From Elusimicrobiota bacterium (GTDB taxonomy: Bacteria; Elusimicrobiota; Elusimicrobia; F11), in assembly GCA_022072025.1 (NCBI GenBank), contig JAJVIP010000007.1:124001-188000 (forward strand): a stretch of DNA of 64,000 nucleotides. The letters are read 5' to 3'. The notes beneath the pieces are model-generated. The model was not told the origin of the DNA. It made no database searches and worked only from the letters and a program-made list of their open reading frames with translations. A program made the position numbers and the translations under genes. Shown here in pieces: positions 14,984-24,460 of the stretch. Each line of letters opens with the position of its first letter. The first letter of the stretch is position 1.

Positions 14984-17704
14984 TCATTCGAGAACCACCT
15001 CAAAATTCCATTGAGCCTTCCGCGAAACCACATCACGTTTGATCACGACCTCCCGGTCAGATAAGCGAAAATATTCAACCAACTCGCCATCTGAACGAAC
15101 ATCTCTAATTTTCATCTTGTCGAAGGACTTTTTGGTGGGGTTGACATACTCAACCCTGACCTCGGATCCGGCAAATCGAACCGACACCGCTGCGCGTCCC
15201 CGTTTATCAAACTGCTCAGGTGTCAACTTGGGCGCCAACAAAAGATCTCCCTTCAACCCTCTGACCCCAAAGACCTGCGTTAACAACGTCAGAACATACC
15301 AGCTGGCCGATCCCGTCAAATACATGTAGCGACCTCGACCCTCGTTGTTGAAGTATTCAGGAAGTCCAGGAAAAATTCTACTTCTCTGTGAATTTTGAGC
15401 CATCTTAAAAAGAGAACTAAAAACGAAGTGTCCTTCTTTAACGAAATTTCTTTGATAAAGAGCATTCGCGTACATGACGGCCATGTGGCTAAAAACGGCC
15501 CCATTTTCTTTCTCGCCAAAAGCAAATGAAAAAGCGCGCCCCAATTCAGGTTGAATACAACCAAAATCCGTGTTGAGACGAACCCCGCCCAACTTCGAAT
15601 CAAACAAATACTTATCGACCGCTTTCACCACCGATTGAATCCGACCCTGATCCGCGGTACCCGCCATAATTGGATACACCTGCCCTGACAACGTCATTCG
15701 CACTTGGCCTTTGGTATTTTTCCCCTCCACTCTGTTCCCCTTGTTGTCATAGTAACCGTTGTACCAGGCATGACCATTCTCTTCGACCCATTCTTGCTGG
15801 TTGATTTTTTGTCGGATCCAGTCCGCTTTTTCTCTTAAATCACGAGCCAACTCAGAAATAGGCAAGGACGCCTGTTTGCCCGATAATCCCCGCGCGACGG
15901 TTTGAAAATAGTTTTCCAACCTATTCTTCTTCTCATGCGCCCGTTCATAATCCACCCGGTTTTCCAAACGGTCCAACAGAAGTTTTAACTCTTGGGCCAC
16001 CTTGACCTCGGTCCAGGACGCGTTATCAGCCAAAGTTTGGAGCAAGTCCGCCAACGCAGCGAGGTTTCCACCATAAAGATTGGTAAAGGCCACACTTTCA
16101 CCTCGCGCATGCGCCATATCGAGGCCATCGTTCCAGTCGGCATCTTCGAGCCGGATCATGTTGTGTTCGCCAACATTAAAAAACTGGACGAGCGTTTGGA
16201 TCAAAATATGTTCGAGCAAACTGCCCTGCTCTTTGGGTCGAGAGGAATCTATTCGCCAAGACGCGTCCACCCTTTTCCCACGATGGGTCAAAGCATCCCT
16301 GAAATAGGGAACCGTTTCACGCAGAATGTTCCAATCTCCGGTTTGGTTCAAATAAAGAAGGGTGGTTAAAAACGGCCAAACTCCATGATCCATCCAGGTT
16401 CGGGCAATGTTGTTTCGGTCCGCGATAAATTCAGGTTTCCATTTCCCTGCCACTTGTAGTCTTCCAATAATAGTGGCATTGGAGCCGTCCACGCGAACCC
16501 CTCCAAAATTGTGGACGATATCTTCGCGCACTTCTTCCGGGTTTTGCAAAAGAAGCGCCAAACAGTCTTGCCACAAATCTCTCCAGCCTCGTCCGCCGCG
16601 CCCATAATCGAAATCAGGCAGAAATGAGCACCCAAACAATTTCCGTAAGATGGGTTGGCATTGCACCCAACGAATCCAAGAGTTGAATTGAGGATCTCCT
16701 GTCTCAAAACCAATCGTGCCAAGTTTTTCATTCCAATAAGCCTTGGTGTTATCCAACCACTGATATACGGTTTCCGGGATTGGAACAACCGGCAGCTTTT
16801 TGCGGGGATCTTTTTCAATTCCCAACAAAAGAACAAAACTAGTCTTTTCGCCCGCCTTCAGCGTTACGGGTTTAAATTGCAAAGCCCCCATGGCCTCTTT
16901 GCCTTGGTCAGCTTCTGAAATATTTTTGAAAGCCTTTTTATCTTCCACCAAAGCGAGCGGCCGTTCCAAGTCTCCGCTTTCCCCCATAAACGCGGCCTGT
17001 GTTGGAAACAACCCAACGGGCGAGTGACCCCGTCCATCCGCTCCCAAAACGTAATAGGTGGTATTGTTGATTAAATGACCGCGTTCATTGAAGGTCATGG
17101 TGGGACGCAGCGACAAGCCATAGGGTTCTTTATTCAAGCGATGCAAAAGAGACGTGACATGGCGATGATCGCGTAAATTGTCGGCAGACCGCCCAAAAAG
17201 CGGGATCGCGGATGTGGCCGTGAAGGAGAGAGATTTCTTGGAGATATTTTTAACTTCCACCATCATGATTTCAAAGGTGACCTCTTGTGAAGGGACAAAA
17301 TTGAGCACACTGGCCTCAAGACCCCATGTTTTGTTGGTTCGAACCACCCGTTGCCAGAGGGGTCCCGCCTCCATATGGACATGATCTTTCCCCTGGGCGC
17401 GTTGCCACACACTGCGGCCATTGAGAGCCCAATGCGCCTTTTTGGATTTCACGCTTCCTTTTGGATGGAACGACAGCCAAAAATTTCTGGCGGCTCTTGA
17501 CAAATGGAGGTCTTCGTAAGAAACCGGAAGTGTTAAAAAAGAATGTTGATCGATTTTTATATCGCCCCCCAAATCTGGCGAAATGGAGGACATCAAACCT
17601 TGTTCATTGACCAAAGGAAAATAAACCGAACCCTGTTGGCAAGCATCATCAACGCGAAACGAACCCGTAGAATCCAAATAACGATAGAGAGATAATTTCT
17701 TCAA
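14984..17704 (-). CDS. GH94-family glycoside phosphorylase
   Basis: A 906-residue protein of the cellobiose/chitobiose phosphorylase family (old GT36), which splits beta-glucosidic disaccharides with phosphate. Seen: an N-terminal beta-sandwich (FWLSFHPKGS, FEIMMVEVKNISKK), then an (alpha/alpha)6 barrel with GGRGWRDLWQDCLALL, the catalytic-acid segment EDADWNDGLDMAHARGE, GQVYPIMAG and a C-terminal small sheet. Slightly longer than usual (about 800). No signal peptide, so cytoplasmic, fitting phosphorolysis of imported sugars. It follows the GGDEF/EAL gene by 17 nt in one operon. Exact sugar not determinable. Confidence 0.85.
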   Translation of the reverse strand: MKKLSLYRYLDSTGSFRVDDACQQGSVYFPLVNEQGLMSSISPDLGGDIKIDQHSFLTLPVSYEDLHLSRAARNFWLSFHPKGSVKSKKAHWALNGRSVWQRAQGKDHVHMEAGPLWQRVVRTNKTWGLEASVLNFVPSQEVTFEIMMVEVKNISKKSLSFTATSAIPLFGRSADNLRDHRHVTSLLHRLNKEPYGLSLRPTMTFNERGHLINNTTYYVLGADGRGHSPVGLFPTQAAFMGESGDLERPLALVEDKKAFKNISEADQGKEAMGALQFKPVTLKAGEKTSFVLLLGIEKDPRKKLPVVPIPETVYQWLDNTKAYWNEKLGTIGFETGDPQFNSWIRWVQCQPILRKLFGCSFLPDFDYGRGGRGWRDLWQDCLALLLQNPEEVREDIVHNFGGVRVDGSNATIIGRLQVAGKWKPEFIADRNNIARTWMDHGVWPFLTTLLYLNQTGDWNILRETVPYFRDALTHRGKRVDASWRIDSSRPKEQGSLLEHILIQTLVQFFNVGEHNMIRLEDADWNDGLDMAHARGESVAFTNLYGGNLAALADLLQTLADNASWTEVKVAQELKLLLDRLENRVDYERAHEKKNRLENYFQTVARGLSGKQASLPISELARDLREKADWIRQKINQQEWVEENGHAWYNGYYDNKGNRVEGKNTKGQVRMTLSGQVYPIMAGTADQGRIQSVVKAVDKYLFDSKLGGVRLNTDFGCIQPELGRAFSFAFGEKENGAVFSHMAVMYANALYQRNFVKEGHFVFSSLFKMAQNSQRSRIFPGLPEYFNNEGRGRYMYLTGSASWYVLTLLTQVFGVRGLKGDLLLAPKLTPEQFDKRGRAAVSVRFAGSEVRVEYVNPTKKSFDKMKIRDVRSDGELVEYFRLSDREVVIKRDVVSRKAQWNFEVVLE

Positions 17705-17721
17705 GTCGGGGATGCCTCCGT

Positions 17722-19497
17722 TTAACGCTTGATTTTTTCAGGATTGGCGGGAATTTGCGAAGGCCGCGCAAACAAGAAACCTTGACCGAGACGAATTCCG
17801 GATTTCAAAGCCAAATAACTGTCTGATCTGGACTCCAGTTTGGTGCAAATCACTTCCGCTCCCGTTTGCCGAATAGCACCGATCAAATTCGAAAAACTGT
17901 TTTGTTTTTGATGATCATTGAGCATCCCTTTAAAAGTCACCATATTCAGTTTGATGTAGTGGGGTTTCAGTTCTGTCAAAAACCGATACCCCTGGTCTAA
18001 AGCGGCAGTGGCCGCATCAATACACACCTTGAAACCTCGGTCTTTGTAAGGAGCCAATTCGGCAAACAACTCCAATGGATCGTTCGAACGGTGAGCCCCC
18101 GTGAGCTCCAATATGATTTCTTGTGGGAGGGAGCTCAAGGAGTCAAAAATATCTTGATTGCTTTTTTCACGATCAAGAAAAGTTTCAGGGAAAATATTGA
18201 TAAAAATTTTAAGTCCACGATTGAGCTGCGAGGAGGCTTCAAGAATTTTTTTCATACACAAGCGGTCCAAACTGAGAACCTGATTGGAAGTTCGTGCTGT
18301 TTGGAAAAGCGCATCGGGATACTCAAGAGGCGTGTTTGCGGGCCCTCGCACCAACGCCTCCACTCCAACCACATCATCTGTTTTCATGTCGAGGATGGGT
18401 TGAAATAAAACCGAGATGGTTCCGGTTTTAATGATTTCAGTGAGTTGCCCTGGCAAAAAACCGCTAATGGCGCTGGTGATTTGTTCAAGGACCTTGGGGG
18501 ACCCCGCCGCAGATCCGGGACCCCATGTAAATTCCGCCAAAGGAGCGTTCGCGGTCCGGCGATCTCTGACGTAAGCGCTTCCATGAAATGATTTCGCGTA
18601 TTTTTTCAATTGGGTCAGAGAATGATTGATCTGTCCCAAATTAGAAAACTTCCCGCCCTCATCTGAAGCCAATCCAATGGACATGGACACGAGTGGGATT
18701 TGAGAGACCACTCCCCGCCGATCCTCAACCACCACATATCCATTCTTGCGGTCTTCTTCGCTGTAAAAATTTTTAGCTCCTTTATCGAATTCATCCGTCA
18801 TTTTTTGGCATATCTCCGAGGCATTCTCATAGGCACATATGAAAACAAAATCGTCTCCTCCCACGTGACCAATGAAATTTAAATTCGGAGATAACTTTTC
18901 AACCACATTCACGATGGTTTTCGCTGTATAACGAAGAACCTCATCTCCATTTGAAAACCCATATTTGTCATTGAAGGCTTTAAAATTATTGAGGTCCACA
19001 TAACCCACAGCATAGGGTTTTCCTGAACCGATCCGCATTTGGAGAGATTTCACAATCGCCGTATTTCCAGGCAACCGCGTGAGTGGGTTCGCATCCAAAT
19101 GAGCCTGCGCCCGTTCTTTAACAAGTTGGGTTCGAAGTAATAAATCATTGACATCAATGGGCTTGACTAAATATTCATCCATGATGATATCGAGGCTTCG
19201 CATCTTGTCCAAAAAATCAATGCGGTTGGAAAGGACAATCAAAGGAACATCGCGAAACATCAGATTGCGCTTGAGTTCACGGGCGATATGAAACCCGTCC
19301 AAGTCGGGCAAGTTGATATCGAGGATCACTACATCTGGAGGAGATTTAAAAATAGCCGTGAAAGCTTGTTCAGAAGAAGAGGAGGTGGTTAAGGTATACC
19401 CCGCCTGAGTAAGCGCCTGGGTAACAATCTCTACAAGTTCTGGATCATCCTCGATTAAATGGACGGACCCCAAATTCTTGGCAGGTATGTTGGCCAT
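17722..19497 (-). CDS. Response regulator with GGDEF and degenerate EAL domain
   Basis: A 591-residue three-domain regulator. REC (about 10-130) has the acidic pair IEDD and the phospho-acceptor D60 (VVILDINLPDLDG). GGDEF (about 140-310) has GGDDF, compatible with diguanylate cyclase activity. The EAL-type domain (about 345-590) keeps VEALVRGP but has LELTG where active enzymes have the metal-binding ExTE, and lacks the DDFGTG loop (CIDAATAALDQGY instead), so it probably binds rather than cuts c-di-GMP. It heads a six-gene operon with GH94, cNMP-binding and PerM-like proteins. TATAAT stands 6 nt before the ATG: probably a leaderless mRNA. Confidence 0.9.
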   Translation of the reverse strand: MANIPAKNLGSVHLIEDDPELVEIVTQALTQAGYTLTTSSSSEQAFTAIFKSPPDVVILDINLPDLDGFHIARELKRNLMFRDVPLIVLSNRIDFLDKMRSLDIIMDEYLVKPIDVNDLLLRTQLVKERAQAHLDANPLTRLPGNTAIVKSLQMRIGSGKPYAVGYVDLNNFKAFNDKYGFSNGDEVLRYTAKTIVNVVEKLSPNLNFIGHVGGDDFVFICAYENASEICQKMTDEFDKGAKNFYSEEDRKNGYVVVEDRRGVVSQIPLVSMSIGLASDEGGKFSNLGQINHSLTQLKKYAKSFHGSAYVRDRRTANAPLAEFTWGPGSAAGSPKVLEQITSAISGFLPGQLTEIIKTGTISVLFQPILDMKTDDVVGVEALVRGPANTPLEYPDALFQTARTSNQVLSLDRLCMKKILEASSQLNRGLKIFINIFPETFLDREKSNQDIFDSLSSLPQEIILELTGAHRSNDPLELFAELAPYKDRGFKVCIDAATAALDQGYRFLTELKPHYIKLNMVTFKGMLNDHQKQNSFSNLIGAIRQTGAEVICTKLESRSDSYLALKSGIRLGQGFLFARPSQIPANPEKIKR

Positions 19498-19503
19498 TAA
19501 TCC

Positions 19504-19511
19504 ATTATACT
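19504..19511. promoter_or_regulatory. Overlapping divergent -10 elements
   Basis: TATAAT on the minus strand (19509-19504) and TATACT on the plus strand (19506-19511) share four bases in the 21-nt gap between two divergent start codons. Each lies 6-7 nt before its ATG. No clear -35 on either side. Confidence 0.6.
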
Positions 19512-19518
19512 TTGCTTT

Positions 19519-22500
19519 ATGCGAATCCTATCCAGGGGGATTTTCCCCCTCCTTCTGATTTGTTGGGCCATGAAGGGTTCCGCCCAAGATCCCAATGAGA
19601 TATTAAATTCCACAATGGAGGGAGATAACGGCTCTCCCGCCGAACAAGTGGCGCCCAAAATTAAAACCCAGCTTGAGGCACTGCGAATGGACGCTCAAGA
19701 TTTCAGATTGTCTCCGGGCTGGCCTCTGCCCTATACCATCGCCTCAATTGAAACTTTTTTCAACACGCCCCTCGACATCCCCGTTTCGGCCGGCCACTGG
19801 GCTGATCATGTTGAAAATGCCACCCAGCTTTTAGATTACCTCACAACCGCCGCCAATATTTTGAACCTCTCTTTACCAACCACCGCTCTCAACCCGCTGA
19901 AAAGTATAAACAAAACGATTCCAATCGAACTCCATAAACCGGTGGGAATTCTGCTTGGAAGCCTCCAACAAGCGCAACCCTATCTCAACCGCGCGGTTGA
20001 TTCATTGTCTAAAGAAGCGCGCCAAGGATTGCTCGACCTCAACAGTTGGCCCGACGTCCACACCGGAGCCATCAAGCAAGAAATATCCTCCCGTCGAATA
20101 AAAGCCAATTACGACAACCTCTCAACATTTTCGGAATCTGATTTATATACCGCAGGTGCGGTTCTTTTTAAAGCGTTGGATGCCGCATTGCCTGAGATCA
20201 CGTCTTCTGTCTCTCTCAGGAAAAATATCCGCTGGAGAACCCCTCAAGGCACAGTCCTCATCAGCGGCGGTGGCGATGATATCTATGAGAGAAAGGATCT
20301 CGAGGGAGTCAGTTTGTTGATTGATTTGGGAGGGAAAAACACCTACCGCACCCCGGTGGCCAGGGCCTACGAAAAAGAGATTCGCATGGTCATCGATTTG
20401 GGAACCGATGTGAGGGTTGAAGGAGAAAATGACTTCCACGGCAATGCGGGCAGTGGCGTGTTTGGAATTGGCATTTTAATTCTGCCGAACGCAGCAGGGC
20501 TTAAATCCATCAACACAGACAACTTCAGCCAAGGTTTCGGCATGGCTGGAATTGGCGTTCTCCTCGTCCATGGGAAAGCCCATTTGAGCGCGCAACGATC
20601 CACTCAAGGCATGGGTATTTTTGGTTTGGGCCTTTTGATTGCCAAAGAGGCCCATGGCTCATCCTATGTGGCCACAAGAAGCGGTCAAGGTTCCGCTCTC
20701 ACGCGCGGCGTGGGAGTGTTTCTTCATGAGGGAAACGAAGGCGATATCAAAGGCGGCCTTGTGCAGCCCGATCCGCGCGAACCCTTGGGATCGGTGAGCC
20801 TCTGTCAAGGAGTCGGCTTTGGGCCTCGGGCTTATGCCGGAGGGGGAGTGGGCATCGCCGTCATAAAAGGAAACAACAACACCGTCAAAGGCAGCTACTT
20901 CTCTCAAGGGGTGGGATATTGGCATGGGTTCGGAGTGTACCGGTTGCATGGAAACCACAACATCACTCAAGCCCGACGGTACGACATGGGTTCCGGTGTT
21001 CACAGCGCCTTTGGACATATGGACGTATTTGGTGATCACAACCGCATTCTCAACTGGGGTGTGGGGCCCGCCTATGGATGGGACAAAGCCATCGGGTCTT
21101 CTTTAATAATAGGAGATCACAACGAAATGCAGACCGAATGGGGAGCGGGAACCGCCTCCATTGGGAGCTTGTCGTTTTCGCTGATCCAAGGCCAATACAA
21201 CAAGCTTAAACTCTGTGACTTTGGAACAAATAATTTCTTTCGAGACGAGCCAGCCTATTCCGTTCAAGTTATCGAAGGTCTCAACAACCAATTGCAATGT
21301 CAAGGCGTGGCCCCGACAAATGGAGAACGATTGAGACGCTTGCGTTCCCCCTGGGGCCTTTTTCAAATAAACCAAACTGAACTGGTCGACAATCTGGAAC
21401 TGATGGCCCCTGTATGGCCTGAACTTCCGCGTGAAGAGGGAATCGAACGAGAGAGCGTGGACCTTCAAGCGCATATGGAACAAGCGAGGGAAAAACCCGC
21501 GCTTGATGAAGTCGGTGACTTGCTTGACGTCGCCGCCGCTTTTAGTCTCGACAAAGTGACACCTCGGAAAGCGTTGTTGGAGATATTGAAACTCCCTCCT
21601 GAAAAAGCGACCTTGTTGGTGGACATTGTGGAACCCGCCGCGTTGGATCAACTCATTCAACTGAGCATTGCCATCCCGGCCCATGGAACCGTAAGCGCTG
21701 ATAAACTTCTCGCAACATTAACGAACGAACAATCACCACAGAAGAAAGCCACCCTCATCAACTTTCTGAGGCTCCACCGACCCAGCCTGGTGGTTCCGGC
21801 TCTCCTTGAGATCATGAAAACAGAACTGAAGGAAGAATTTAAAGTCCAACTTCTCCGCACCTTAAGCGCGCTTCTCAACAAAGACAGCGGCAATGAACCC
21901 GGACCCCGTGCTGCGTGGCTCCAGTTGGAGCCCTATTTAAAAAACCCGAACAAAGACCGCCGCGAAAGGGTTCACCGCCTTCTTCAACGAATCCGCTTTG
22001 GAGAATGCTTTGGTTTATTGGCGAGCACGCTTGATTTATCTCCAGAGGAACGGGAGGAGTTTTTCGAGAGCGCCCCCCCCGACCTTACAGGCAATTCAGG
22101 ACCTGAAAGCGCCACAGCCTTTCTAAAAATATTAAATGGACGGAAAAAGGAGAGCTTGGCGGGAGTCACAGATCAACTCAAAACTCTTGCGAAATTGGAA
22201 CCCCTGGTTCGCTCTAATCTCACGGAACTCTTGCAAAGCACAAAGACGGCCAGTATCAACAACTCCCTCATCGGATTGGGGCATATTGGGAACGCGGAAG
22301 ACGCTCAACATGTGGCCCCCTTTTTGCAACATACCGACACCCGCGTTCGCGAATCAGCCACCATCGCTTTGGGCCGACTGGGACAGGCAGGAATCCCTTT
22401 TTTGCTTCAAGCGCTGACCAGTGATTCATTTCGAGACCGCTCATTGGCACTCGTGGCCATTACTCAGGCCACCCACCCAAAAACACTTTCATTACTGAAT

Positions 22501-22671
22501 AAAGGATGGGGAGATTCGAACCCTCTGGTGCGTTTGACCGCGCTGACCGTTCTCGACAATCTTTCCGAATCGCTCCGAACACACCGCCCCAAACTTGTTA
22601 AACGCGCGAAAAAAATCTTAGCCAACGATTCTGACCCCGACGTCCGTCTCGCCCTTCAGCTGCTCAAGTGA
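19519..22671 (+). CDS. Exported glycine-repeat and HEAT-repeat protein
   Basis: A 1050-residue protein of unknown function. Signal peptide (LSRGIFPLLLICWAMKGSAQ); a helical N-terminal part to about 240; then a repetitive block (about 245-595) that begins GGGDDIYERK and repeats units like QGFGMAGIGVLLVHG, QGMGIFGLGLLIAK and QGVGYWHGFGVYRLHG, probably a beta-solenoid; then HEAT repeats (about 655-1050; GHIGNAEDAQHVAPFL, RVRESATIALGRLGQAG). Likely periplasmic or on the outer surface, as a scaffold or binding protein (inference). TATACT stands 7 nt before the ATG and no Shine-Dalgarno is present. uup follows after 13 nt. Confidence 0.75.
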   Translation: MRILSRGIFPLLLICWAMKGSAQDPNEILNSTMEGDNGSPAEQVAPKIKTQLEALRMDAQDFRLSPGWPLPYTIASIETFFNTPLDIPVSAGHWADHVENATQLLDYLTTAANILNLSLPTTALNPLKSINKTIPIELHKPVGILLGSLQQAQPYLNRAVDSLSKEARQGLLDLNSWPDVHTGAIKQEISSRRIKANYDNLSTFSESDLYTAGAVLFKALDAALPEITSSVSLRKNIRWRTPQGTVLISGGGDDIYERKDLEGVSLLIDLGGKNTYRTPVARAYEKEIRMVIDLGTDVRVEGENDFHGNAGSGVFGIGILILPNAAGLKSINTDNFSQGFGMAGIGVLLVHGKAHLSAQRSTQGMGIFGLGLLIAKEAHGSSYVATRSGQGSALTRGVGVFLHEGNEGDIKGGLVQPDPREPLGSVSLCQGVGFGPRAYAGGGVGIAVIKGNNNTVKGSYFSQGVGYWHGFGVYRLHGNHNITQARRYDMGSGVHSAFGHMDVFGDHNRILNWGVGPAYGWDKAIGSSLIIGDHNEMQTEWGAGTASIGSLSFSLIQGQYNKLKLCDFGTNNFFRDEPAYSVQVIEGLNNQLQCQGVAPTNGERLRRLRSPWGLFQINQTELVDNLELMAPVWPELPREEGIERESVDLQAHMEQAREKPALDEVGDLLDVAAAFSLDKVTPRKALLEILKLPPEKATLLVDIVEPAALDQLIQLSIAIPAHGTVSADKLLATLTNEQSPQKKATLINFLRLHRPSLVVPALLEIMKTELKEEFKVQLLRTLSALLNKDSGNEPGPRAAWLQLEPYLKNPNKDRRERVHRLLQRIRFGECFGLLASTLDLSPEEREEFFESAPPDLTGNSGPESATAFLKILNGRKKESLAGVTDQLKTLAKLEPLVRSNLTELLQSTKTASINNSLIGLGHIGNAEDAQHVAPFLQHTDTRVRESATIALGRLGQAGIPFLLQALTSDSFRDRSLALVAITQATHPKTLSLLNKGWGDSNPLVRLTALTVLDNLSESLRTHRPKLVKRAKKILANDSDPDVRLALQLLK

Positions 22672-22684
22672 TTCAACTTCATTC

Positions 22685-24460
22685 ATGTCCATCCTCCTGA
22701 GCTGCCGCAACCTCTCCAAGAGTTTCAGCACACGTCCGCTTTTTGAAGGGCTCTCATTGGGTCTGTTTGAAGGCGAACGAACAGGCCTCATTGGACCCAA
22801 TGGCGCAGGCAAGTCGACCTTGTTGAAGATATTGGCCGGACTAGAAACACCGGACAGTGGAGAATTGTCAATACGCCGCGGCCTCAAAGTCCGTTATTTG
22901 GCGCAACAAGACATCTTCTCCAAAGTCGCCCAAGGAACCACCGTTCGCGAGGAACTCACACAGGCTTTACAAGGATTGAATCTGGAAGACTGGGAAGTCG
23001 ACATGCGCGTGGATGTGGGCATGACCGACGCGGGGTTTGACGGCAATCAAAAAGTCGACAGCCTTTCTGGGGGGTGGCGCAAACGATTGGCGATTCTGGC
23101 GCAAGTTCTCTGTGAACCAGACCTGTTGTTATTGGATGAGCCAACCAATCATTTGGATCTTGAGGGTGTGCTATGGCTGGAGAACTTTTTGTCGGCCCTC
23201 GACTTTTCCTTTCTTGTGATCACCCACGACCGCCGTTTTCTGGAATCCGTTTGTAACCGAGTGATTGAACTCAACAAGCACTATGAAAATGGCCATTTCA
23301 GCAGCGTTGGGAACTACAGCCAATTTATTGAAAACCGTGAGGCCCTCTTCAGCGCGCAGGCGGCGCAAGAAGAATCAGTCCGCAACACGGTTCGGCGTGA
23401 AATTGAATGGCTGCGCCGCGGCCCCAAAGCCCGCACCACCAAACAGAAAGCCCGCATTGACCGGGCAGGGGAGTTGATCGAGGAATTGGCGGAACTCAGT
23501 TTCCGCAATGCTCAAGACCGTTCAGCCAACATCGATTTTTCCGGCAGCAACCGCCAATCCAAAAGTTTAATTAACGCCCATCAAATCACAAAAAGCATGG
23601 GGGGCCGAAAACTCTTTGGCCCCTTGGACCTGCCGCTGGGCCCAGGGGATAAACTGGGTTTGTTGGGTGGCAACGGAAGCGGAAAAAGCACGTTGTTAAA
23701 AATATTGGCGGGTCAACTCTCTGCGGATTCGGGCACCATCAAACGAGCTGAAGGGCTAAAGGTGGTCACTTTTGACCAACACCGCGAACAACTGGACCTT
23801 TCTCTCACGTTGCGAAAAGCGCTCTGTGAAAATGGAGAGAAGGTTCATTACAAAGACAGCTTTATTCATGTCGTGGGTTGGGCCGAGCGGTTTCTTTTTT
23901 CCAAAGGACAATTGGATTTGCCTTTGAGTCGTCTCTCCGGTGGCGAGCAATCACGCGTTATGATTGCTCGCCTGATGCTGCGCCCCGCTGATTTGTTGCT
24001 TTTGGATGAACCCACCAATGACTTGGACATCAACTCCCTGGAGGTGCTGGAGGCGAGCATGGTGGATTTCCCTGGCGCCTTGGTTCTCGTAACGCACGAT
24101 CGGTACCTGTTGGACCGCGTGAGCGATCAGATCCTCTATTTGGATGGAAAAGGCCATGCGCGATATTTCGCCGACTTGGATCAATGGGAAAGCCGGTTGA
24201 CCGAAGAGGCGGAAATTGAAACTCCAACCAAAAAGAAAAAACTTGTGTCTGAAAAAAACTCCAAGGAATTAAAACAATTGGAAACAAGCCTTGAGAAAGC
24301 GGAACAAGAACGGGATCAGGCCCGTGCTGCTTTGGCCGACCCTGCCGTTGCTTCAAATGCCACCGAACTGTTCAAACGCCAAGAAGCGCTGGATAGCGCT
24401 CAAAAAAATGTCGACGCTCTGTTCAAACGCTGGGAAGAGCAAATCAAGAATAGTTCATAG
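22685..24460 (+). CDS. uup: ABC-F ATPase, Uup-like
   Basis: A 591-residue soluble protein with two ABC ATPase domains: Walker A GPNGAGKST and GGNGSGKST, signatures LSGGWRKR and LSGGEQSR, Walker B LLLLDEPTNHLDL and LLLLDEPTNDLDI. The linker (about 230-290, basic, RRGPKARTTKQKARI) and a C-terminal coiled coil (about 520-590, KELKQLETSLEKAEQERDQA) are typical of Uup, which acts on ribosomes or branched DNA. It lies 13 nt after the HEAT protein, probably co-transcribed, and its last 17 bases overlap the convergent MFS gene. Confidence 0.88.
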   Translation: MSILLSCRNLSKSFSTRPLFEGLSLGLFEGERTGLIGPNGAGKSTLLKILAGLETPDSGELSIRRGLKVRYLAQQDIFSKVAQGTTVREELTQALQGLNLEDWEVDMRVDVGMTDAGFDGNQKVDSLSGGWRKRLAILAQVLCEPDLLLLDEPTNHLDLEGVLWLENFLSALDFSFLVITHDRRFLESVCNRVIELNKHYENGHFSSVGNYSQFIENREALFSAQAAQEESVRNTVRREIEWLRRGPKARTTKQKARIDRAGELIEELAELSFRNAQDRSANIDFSGSNRQSKSLINAHQITKSMGGRKLFGPLDLPLGPGDKLGLLGGNGSGKSTLLKILAGQLSADSGTIKRAEGLKVVTFDQHREQLDLSLTLRKALCENGEKVHYKDSFIHVVGWAERFLFSKGQLDLPLSRLSGGEQSRVMIARLMLRPADLLLLDEPTNDLDINSLEVLEASMVDFPGALVLVTHDRYLLDRVSDQILYLDGKGHARYFADLDQWESRLTEEAEIETPTKKKKLVSEKNSKELKQLETSLEKAEQERDQARAALADPAVASNATELFKRQEALDSAQKNVDALFKRWEEQIKNSS

